Below are positions 29,680 through 35,620 of a stretch of DNA of 35,620 nt, piece after piece. Location: NCBI GenBank assembly GCA_900543715.1, contig UQSX01000022.1:1-35620 (forward strand). The letters run 5' to 3'. The notes under the pieces are model-generated. The model saw only the letters and a list, made by a program, of their open reading frames with translations. It made no database searches and was not told the origin of the DNA. Every line of letters begins with the position of its first letter. The first letter of the stretch is position 1. Made by a program: the position numbers and the translations under genes. This DNA comes from an uncultured Blautia sp. GTDB lineage: Bacteria; Bacillota; Clostridia; Lachnospirales; Lachnospiraceae.

Positions 29680-31056
29680 GTGATTCATCGTTATAAAAAT
29701 AATGGCTATAACATTGTGCTGGATGTAAACAGCGGTTCTGTACATGTGGTGGATGAACTGGTGTATGACATTATTGGACTTTTAGATGAGGGTAAAGCCC
29801 AGGAAGAAATCTGCCAGATGATGGAGGCAGATTATAAAAGAGAAGAGATCAGTCAGGCTCTGAATGAAATCCAGGAGCTGAAAGACCAGGGAATGCTCTT
29901 TACAGAAGATATTTATAGAAAGGCAATCGACCATTTCAAAGAAAGAGAGACAGTAGTAAAAGCATTGTGTCTTCACATTGCCCATGACTGTAATCTTGCC
30001 TGTCGGTACTGCTTTGCAGAGGAGGGAGAGTACCACGGCAGAAGAGCTCTGATGTCCTATGAGGTGGGAAAACAGGCTCTGGATTTTCTTATCGCCAATT
30101 CCGGAAACCGGGTAAATCTGGAAGTGGATTTCTTCGGCGGTGAGCCTCTCATGAATTGGGACGTGGTAAAACGCCTGGTAGAATATGGAAGAGAACAGGA
30201 AAAGCTTCATAATAAGAAGTTCCGTTTTACACTTACCACCAATGGAGTTCTCTTAAATGACGAGATTATGGAGTTTGCCAATAAAGAAATGGCAAATGTG
30301 GTGCTGAGCATTGACGGGCGAAAAGAAGTACATGACTTTATGCGTCCTTTCCGTAAAGGGGCCGGCAGCTACGATCTGGTAGTGCCGAAATTCCAGAAAT
30401 TTGCCAAAAGCAGAGGGGAAAAGAGTTACTACGCCAGAGGGACCTTTACCCGTCATAATCTGGATTTTTCACAGGATGTCCTTCATCTGGCAGATCTGGG
30501 CTTTGACCAGATTTCAGTAGAGCCTGTAGTGGCAGATGAGAAAGAGGAGTATGCCCTGAGGTGGGAAGATGTGCCAAGAATCTGTGAAGAATATGATAAA
30601 CTGGCCCAGGAGATGATCAAGAGAAAGAGAGAAGGAAAAGGTTTTAACTTTTTCCATTTTATGATAGACCTTACAGGAGGTCCCTGTGTGTATAAGCGGC
30701 TTTCCGGCTGCGGTTCAGGTACCGAATATCTGGCCGTGACGCCCTGGGGAGACTTATATCCCTGCCACCAGTTCGTAGGGGAAGAAAAATTCCTTATGGG
30801 CAATGTATGGGACGGCGTGAAACGGGATGACATACGGGAAGAATTCAAAGACTGTAATGTCTATGCAAAGGAAAAATGTCAGAAGTGCTTTGCAAAATTT
30901 TACTGCAGCGGCGGCTGTGCTGCTAATTCCTACAATTTCCACGGCTCTATCAATGATGTTTATGACATTGGCTGTGAGCTTCAGAGAAAAAGAGTAGAAT
31001 GTGCCATTATGCTAAAAGCAGCAGAAGCGGAAGATGCAGAAGAAAATAATCAGTAA
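29680..31056 (+). CDS. scfB: SCIFF radical-SAM maturase (CteB-like)
   Basis: The 458-residue enzyme modifies the SCIFF peptide. A PqqD-like recognition region is at about 1-90. The radical-SAM cluster motif is C104-x3-C108-x2-C111 (HDCNLACRYCF), followed by FFGGEPLMNW. A C-terminal SPASM/twitch region binds further iron-sulfur clusters (GCGSGTEYLAVTPWGDLYPCHQFVG, then CQKCFAKFYCSGGCAAN). The start is GTG at 29680 with AAGGGGA about 6 nt upstream. It is separated from the peptide gene by the hairpin at 29593-29640. The secDF gene starts 14 bp after its stop, so they probably share a transcript. Confidence 0.95.
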   Translation: MIHRYKNNGYNIVLDVNSGSVHVVDELVYDIIGLLDEGKAQEEICQMMEADYKREEISQALNEIQELKDQGMLFTEDIYRKAIDHFKERETVVKALCLHIAHDCNLACRYCFAEEGEYHGRRALMSYEVGKQALDFLIANSGNRVNLEVDFFGGEPLMNWDVVKRLVEYGREQEKLHNKKFRFTLTTNGVLLNDEIMEFANKEMANVVLSIDGRKEVHDFMRPFRKGAGSYDLVVPKFQKFAKSRGEKSYYARGTFTRHNLDFSQDVLHLADLGFDQISVEPVVADEKEEYALRWEDVPRICEEYDKLAQEMIKRKREGKGFNFFHFMIDLTGGPCVYKRLSGCGSGTEYLAVTPWGDLYPCHQFVGEEKFLMGNVWDGVKRDDIREEFKDCNVYAKEKCQKCFAKFYCSGGCAANSYNFHGSINDVYDIGCELQRKRVECAIMLKAAEAEDAEENNQ

Positions 31057-31070
31057 AGAAGGGAAAAATC

Positions 31071-33314
31071 ATGAAGAAAAGCAGAGGCGTACTGGTCCTG
31101 GTGCTGACAGTGATCGTTACAGCACTTTTGATTTTTACGTCAGCAGTGGGCTGGGGTCCGACAGGAACAGGAGCTGCAAAGAATATTAACACAGGTCTGG
31201 ACCTGGCAGGAGGCGTAAGTATTACTTATGAAGCTTCCGAAGAGAATCCAAGTGCAGACGACATGTCAGATACCATCTATAAGCTCCAGCAAAGAGTGGA
31301 GCAGTACAGCACAGAATCTCAGGTTTACCAGGAGGGAAATAACCGTATCGTCGTGGAGATTCCCGGGGTAACCGATGCTAACGCTATTTTGGAAGAGCTG
31401 GGTAAGCCAGGCTCTCTGTATTTTATTGCTGAAACAGATGCAGATGGCAATGACAATTATACATTGAATACCCAGACTGGAGAATATGAGCTGACAAAAA
31501 CAATCGAGGAACTTCAGGAAGACGGAAGTATCGTCCTTACCGGAACGGACGTCAGCGACGCCAGAGCTATGGTGGGACAGGATGAGCTGGGAAATAATAC
31601 AGAGAATGTGGTTAGCCTGTCCCTGACAGAGGAGGGAACCACAAAATTTGCAGATGCTACAGCAAAAGCTTATGAAAATAGCGAAAGCATCGGCATTTAC
31701 TATGACGGACACTTTGTCAGCGTTCCAAATGTAAATAATGAGATCACAGACGGACAGGCTCAGATTACGGGTATGGCAGATGCAGAAGAGGCAGAAGAGC
31801 TGGCATCTACCATCCGTATCGGCGGCCTGAACCTGGAGCTTTCTGAACTCCGTTCCAGCGTGGTAGCTGCACAGCTGGGCCAGGAGGCCATCTCTACCAG
31901 CCTGCTGGCAGCAGCCATTGGTCTGGCACTGATCATTTTATTTATGATCTTTGTTTACAGGATTCCGGGATTTGTAGCCGGCATAGCTCTGGTTATTTAT
32001 GTATGCCTGGACCTTATTGCATTAAATGCCTTTGACCTGACGCTTACCCTTCAGGGCATTGCAGGTATTATCCTGTCTATCGGTATGGCTGTAGACGCAA
32101 ACGTTATCATTTACGCCCGTATCCAGGAGGAGATCGCAGCAGGAAGAAGCGTCCGGACTGCCTTGAAGAATGGTTTCAGCAAAGCATTTTCTGCAATTTT
32201 TGACGGAAACGTTACGACGCTGATCGCTGCTTTTGTATTGAACTGGCTGGGATCCGGTACCATTAAAGGCTTTGCTCAGACCCTGGCCCTTGGTATTGTT
32301 TTATCTATGTTCACAGCCCTGGTGATTTCCAGACTGCTGATCAATGCCATTTATGCCGTAGGTGTTCGCAATGAGAAGTTCTATGGAAAACGTAAAGAGA
32401 GAAAACCTATTCCCTTCCTTCAGAAGAGAAAGATTTTCTTTATCGTCTCTGCTGTTCTGATCATTTCAGGACCTGTGGGAATGGTCGCCTACAATGCTGC
32501 TACAGGAAGTCCTCTTAATTACAGTCTGGAGTTCCAGGGAGGTACTTCTACAAACGTAACCTTTAACGAAGAACTTTCCATGGACGAGATTGATTCCCAG
32601 GTAGTGCCGGTGGTGGAAGAGATCACAGGTGATGCCAATGTCCAGGCTACTAAGGTAGTAGACAGCAATCAGGTCATCATTAAGACTGTGACCCTGGACG
32701 TGGATCAGAGAGAGGCTCTGGAGCAGGCTCTGGTGGACGACTTCGGGGTAGATGCATCTGCCATTACTTCAGAAAGCATTTCCTCCACAGTCAGCAGTGA
32801 AATGCGCCAAGATGCAGTCCTGGCTGTAGCTGTGGCCGCAGTTATGATGCTTTTTTATATCTGGTTCCGGTTTAAAGATATCCGCTTTGCCAGCAGCGCG
32901 GTCCTTGCCCTGCTTCATGACGTATTGATCGTGTTTGCTTTTTATGTACTGGCAAGAGTCTCTGTGGGCAATACCTTTATCGCCTGTATGCTGACGATCC
33001 TGGGATATTCTATCAATGCTACCATAGTTATCTTTGACCGTATCCGGGAGAATCTGAAGACAAACAAAGTGAAAAATGATAAGGAGCTGGAAACACTGGT
33101 AAATGCCAGCATTACTCAGACCCTGACAAGAAGTATCTATACTTCACTGACCACTTTTATCAGCATCTTTATGTTGTTCCTGCTGGGAGTATCTTCCATC
33201 CGGGAATTTGCTCTGCCTCTTATGGTAGGCATTGTCTGCGGCGGATATTCTTCTGTCTGCCTGACAGGCGCTATGTGGTATGTGATGAAAACGAAAATCA
33301 AAAAAGCAAAATAG
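31071..33314 (+). CDS. secDF: Fused SecDF protein translocase accessory subunit
   Basis: The 747-residue fusion carries both SecD and SecF, which use the proton gradient to complete protein export through SecYEG. The SecD half (about 1-455) has the first membrane helix, a large external domain and the conserved ILSIGMAVDANVIIYARIQEE. The SecF half (about 460-747) has LLHDVLIVFAFYVLARVSVGNTFIACMLTILGYSINATIVIFDRIREN. Twelve membrane segments are expected. The order is normal for Firmicutes with a fused gene. AAGGGA precedes the start. A hairpin element lies after its stop. Confidence 0.95.
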   Translation: MKKSRGVLVLVLTVIVTALLIFTSAVGWGPTGTGAAKNINTGLDLAGGVSITYEASEENPSADDMSDTIYKLQQRVEQYSTESQVYQEGNNRIVVEIPGVTDANAILEELGKPGSLYFIAETDADGNDNYTLNTQTGEYELTKTIEELQEDGSIVLTGTDVSDARAMVGQDELGNNTENVVSLSLTEEGTTKFADATAKAYENSESIGIYYDGHFVSVPNVNNEITDGQAQITGMADAEEAEELASTIRIGGLNLELSELRSSVVAAQLGQEAISTSLLAAAIGLALIILFMIFVYRIPGFVAGIALVIYVCLDLIALNAFDLTLTLQGIAGIILSIGMAVDANVIIYARIQEEIAAGRSVRTALKNGFSKAFSAIFDGNVTTLIAAFVLNWLGSGTIKGFAQTLALGIVLSMFTALVISRLLINAIYAVGVRNEKFYGKRKERKPIPFLQKRKIFFIVSAVLIISGPVGMVAYNAATGSPLNYSLEFQGGTSTNVTFNEELSMDEIDSQVVPVVEEITGDANVQATKVVDSNQVIIKTVTLDVDQREALEQALVDDFGVDASAITSESISSTVSSEMRQDAVLAVAVAAVMMLFYIWFRFKDIRFASSAVLALLHDVLIVFAFYVLARVSVGNTFIACMLTILGYSINATIVIFDRIRENLKTNKVKNDKELETLVNASITQTLTRSIYTSLTTFISIFMLFLLGVSSIREFALPLMVGIVCGGYSSVCLTGAMWYVMKTKIKKAK

Positions 33315-33323
33315 ATAAAATGC

Positions 33324-33372
33324 GGGAGCTGCCCCATGGAATATTCCTGATATGTGTTCTATGGGACAGCTT
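33324..33372 (-). repeat. Internally deleted copy of the palindromic element, or its simple form
   Basis: Arms 33327-33337 (AGCTGCCCCAT) and 33361-33371 (ATGGGACAGCT) pair with one mismatch. Between them lies AATATTCCTGATATGTGTT, which matches the inner edge of copy 1 (AATATTCCTGATATATGTT at 1432-1450). The 90-bp centre is absent. It separates secDF from recJ and may attenuate transcription. Confidence 0.6.
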
Positions 33373-33417
33373 CTTCTTATTTACAAAAGGATAATAAGAG
33401 ACAGAGGAGAATTTGTT

Positions 33418-35133
33418 ATGGAAAAGTGGGTTGTATCTGCTAAAAAGGCGGATTTTCAGGAAATCGGGAAAAAATTCGGCGTTGACCCGGTAATTGCCAG
33501 GCTGATCAGGAACCGTGACCAGATTACAGATCAGGAAATCGATACATACCTTCATGGAAAACTGTCCGGTCTCCATTCCTGGAAACTGTTGAAAGGAATG
33601 GAAGAACTCCTGGATAAACTGACAGAAAAGATCCGGGAAAAGAAAAAGATACGGATCATCGGAGATTACGACATTGACGGAGTGTGCTCCACCTATATAC
33701 TGCTGAAGGGACTTACCAGAGCCGGGGCCCTGGCAGATGTGGATATTCCAGACAGGATCAAGGATGGTTACGGGATCAGCCGGGAGCTTATTGATCTGTC
33801 AGAAGAAGCAGAAGTGGATACTATTATTACCTGTGACAACGGCATCAGTGCCATAGAGCAGATTGGCTATGCAAAAGAACTGGGGATGACAGTGCTGGTC
33901 ACAGACCATCACGAGGTGCCCTATGAGGAAGAGGAGGGCCAAACTGTCCGCAGCATCCTTCCCCCGGCAGATGCCATTGTAAATCCCAAGCAGCCGGACT
34001 GTACCTATCCCTTTAAGGGAATCTGCGGCGGTATGGTGGCTTTCAAGGTGATCCAGGGTCTTTACGAGAGAATGGGAATACCGGAAAAGGAGATAGAGGA
34101 GTTGATTCCTTTTGCTGCTATTGCCACAGTGGGAGACGTGATGGATCTGACAGATGAGAACCGGATTGTTGTAAGAGAAGGATTGAGAAGGCTGCAGAAT
34201 CCTGAGAATGAAGGATTAAAAGCCCTGATCCGTGTCAATAATCTGGAAAACAGGGAAATTTCCGCCTACCATATTGGATTTATCATTGGCCCCTGTATGA
34301 ATGCCAGCGGAAGGCTGAGCACGGCCAAACGGGCCCTGAGACTTCTTTTGGCAGAAGATCCAAAAGAGGCAGCTACATTAGCAGAAGACCTGAAATCCTT
34401 AAATGACAGCAGAAAAGATATGACGGCCAAAGGAGTGGAAGAGGCAGTAGAGATGGTAGAGCATACGGACCTGAAAAATGACCGGGTATTAGTAATCTAT
34501 CTTCCTCACTGTCACGAAAGCCTGGCAGGAATCATTGCAGGCCGGGTGAGGGAGCGGTATGTACGTCCCACATTTGTTCTGACAAAAGGCGAGGAAGGGG
34601 TGAAAGGCTCAGGCCGTTCCATAGAGGCTTATCATATGTTCCAGGAGCTGGTGAAATGTAAGGAACTTCTCACAAAATTCGGGGGACATCCCATGGCAGC
34701 GGGCCTGTCCCTTCCTGAGGCAAATGTGGAGGCTTTTCGGAGAAAGCTGAATGAGAACTGTACCCTGACCCAGGAGGACATGACGGAAAAAATTGTCATT
34801 GACGTGCCTATGCCTATGTCCTATGTGACTATTCCCCTGATCCGGCAGCTTTCCCTTCTGGAGCCCTTTGGAAAAGGAAATACAAAACCTGTATTTGCTC
34901 AGAAGGATATGAAGGTGCTGAATTTTCGGATCCTGGGTAAAAACCGGAATGTGGTAAAGATGAACCTTTCTGATGACTATGGGTTTCGGGCAGAGGGAGT
35001 CTGGTTTGGAGACGGGGATGAGTTTGCAAAGAGGCTTCAGGAGAAAGAAAAATGGGATATGATCTATTATCCTTCTGTAAATTCCTATATGGGAAGGGAC
35101 AGTATAGAGATGATCATACAGAATATCCGATAA
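33418..35133 (+). CDS. recJ: Single-stranded-DNA-specific exonuclease RecJ
   Basis: RecJ degrades single-stranded DNA 5' to 3' in recombination and mismatch repair. The 571-residue protein has the DHH-family metal motifs: DYDIDG at 83-88, D140 in TCDNGIS, TDHHE from 162 and an AAIATVGDVMDL segment. It has the DHHA1 domain (GGHPMAAGLSL) and a C-terminal OB-like region (PFGKGNTKPVFAQKDMKVLNFRILGK). I chose the ATG at 33418, just after AGAGGAG, over the longer frame to 33352, which runs through the hairpin. The order secDF-recJ-apt is common in Clostridia. Confidence 0.95.
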   Translation: MEKWVVSAKKADFQEIGKKFGVDPVIARLIRNRDQITDQEIDTYLHGKLSGLHSWKLLKGMEELLDKLTEKIREKKKIRIIGDYDIDGVCSTYILLKGLTRAGALADVDIPDRIKDGYGISRELIDLSEEAEVDTIITCDNGISAIEQIGYAKELGMTVLVTDHHEVPYEEEEGQTVRSILPPADAIVNPKQPDCTYPFKGICGGMVAFKVIQGLYERMGIPEKEIEELIPFAAIATVGDVMDLTDENRIVVREGLRRLQNPENEGLKALIRVNNLENREISAYHIGFIIGPCMNASGRLSTAKRALRLLLAEDPKEAATLAEDLKSLNDSRKDMTAKGVEEAVEMVEHTDLKNDRVLVIYLPHCHESLAGIIAGRVRERYVRPTFVLTKGEEGVKGSGRSIEAYHMFQELVKCKELLTKFGGHPMAAGLSLPEANVEAFRRKLNENCTLTQEDMTEKIVIDVPMPMSYVTIPLIRQLSLLEPFGKGNTKPVFAQKDMKVLNFRILGKNRNVVKMNLSDDYGFRAEGVWFGDGDEFAKRLQEKEKWDMIYYPSVNSYMGRDSIEMIIQNIR

Positions 35134-35138
35134 ATAAT

Positions 35139-35167
35139 TTGCGTATGGGAAAAAAAGATGTTATACT
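35139..35167 (+). promoter_or_regulatory. apt promoter
   Basis: TTGCGT (35139-35144) and TATACT (35162-35167) are 17 nt apart, with an extended -10 TG at 35159-35160. It starts right after the recJ stop. The leader is about 50 nt. Confidence 0.65.
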
Positions 35168-35225
35168 AAAATCTACATATTAATTTAGTAAAAGACATTA
35201 TTCGATATAAAAGGATGGAGATAAG

Positions 35226-35620
35226 ATGGGCAGTTGTGAAAAGAAAAGTATTGAAGACTATATTGTCAGCATTCCCGACTTTCCAGAGAAAGGGATTATT
35301 TTCAGAGACGTGACCAGCGTTCTTCAGGACCAGGAGGGGTTTAAGCTGGCGATAGATTCTCTTCAGAAACTTTTGGAGGGAGTAGATGTAGATGTGATCG
35401 CTGCGGCAGAGTCCAGAGGATTTATTTTTGGAGCGCCTATCGCATACAATTTACATAAGCCATTAGTATTGATCCGCAAAAAAGGCAAGCTTCCAAGAGA
35501 AACTATAGAACAGAGTTATGAACTGGAATATGGCAGCGCGGTTCTGGAAATGCATAAGGATTCCGTTAAGCCGGGACAGAAGGTTGTGATCATTGATGAT
35601 CTTATGGCTACAGGGGGCAC
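35226..35620 (+). CDS. apt: Adenine phosphoribosyltransferase (3' end outside window)
   Basis: Apt salvages adenine by transfer to PRPP, giving AMP. The visible 131 codons cover most of the enzyme. They include the N-terminal DYIVSIPDFPEKGIIFRDVTSVLQD, the conserved AAAESRGFIFGAPIAYNLHKPLVLIRKKGKLP, and the PRPP-binding loop VVIIDDLMATGG, at which the window ends. The start is at 35226 with ATGGAG a few bases upstream. It has its own promoter, in addition to possible read-through from recJ. In many Clostridia relA follows apt, but that lies outside the window. Confidence 0.95.
   Translation, partial: MGSCEKKSIEDYIVSIPDFPEKGIIFRDVTSVLQDQEGFKLAIDSLQKLLEGVDVDVIAAAESRGFIFGAPIAYNLHKPLVLIRKKGKLPRETIEQSYELEYGSAVLEMHKDSVKPGQKVVIIDDLMATGG

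Overview
This window reads as chromosome from an anaerobic, spore-forming Gram-positive of the Lachnospiraceae type. A Blautia- or Mediterraneibacter-like gut bacterium would fit, but the genus cannot be fixed from sequence alone. The main clues are a SCIFF ranthipeptide with its radical-SAM maturase, a TIGR04086 membrane protein, a fused SecDF, RecJ and apt in one block. Others are pyruvate formate-lyase with its activase, both subunits of the spore dipicolinate synthase, strong AGGAGG-type ribosome-binding sites and a VanRS-like two-component system. No rRNA, tRNA, CRISPR array or intact transposase was seen.

Layout. (1) 1-2.9 kb: end of an unrecognised gene, a YeiH-type sulfate exporter, a convergent PadR/DUF1700 pair, and a gutted copy of an Rpn-family (PD-(D/E)XK) mobile nuclease gene. 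(2) 2.9-5.9 kb: a VanR/VanS-like pair followed by a membrane-anchored serine D-Ala-D-Ala carboxypeptidase. (3) 5.9-7.6 kb: a decay zone with a second broken Rpn gene, a small membrane ORF and an AT-rich acetyltransferase-like ORF. (4) 7.7-16.7 kb: a two-component system facing an operon across an elaborate control region. The operon encodes a lipoprotein solute-binding protein with a large N-terminal extension, two CUT1-type permeases, an HlyD-like adaptor and a MacB-periplasmic-domain-like membrane protein. No ATPase is encoded here. (5) 16.7-18.2 kb: dpaA-dpaB, overlapping the end of that operon. (6) 18.3-21.2 kb: asparagine synthetase, a small GNAT and a DUF218 protein. (7) 21.1-24.3 kb (minus): a pyruvate formate-lyase split into a 693-residue catalytic subunit and a separate 80-residue glycyl-radical subunit, plus the activase. 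(8) 24.5-26.5 kb (minus): a DUF624 membrane protein and a CorC/HlyC-family transporter. (9) 26.7-35.6 kb: a surface protein with a variant sorting signal, TIGR04086, the SCIFF locus, secDF, recJ and the start of apt.

Two kinds of non-coding structure stand out. One is a palindromic, MITE-like 109-bp element. Two of its copies are identical and in opposite orientation, a third is about 96% identical, a fourth looks internally deleted, and a fifth hairpin resembles its outer arms. The other is a roughly 130-nt leader upstream of both broken Rpn genes. It has its own promoter and an apparent H-type pseudoknot, and it has survived nearly unchanged while the coding sequence decayed.

The candidates for something under-described are that leader RNA, the ATPase-less hybrid import/efflux operon with its 11-bp-repeat operator and 5'-terminal hairpin, and the two-subunit pyruvate formate-lyase.
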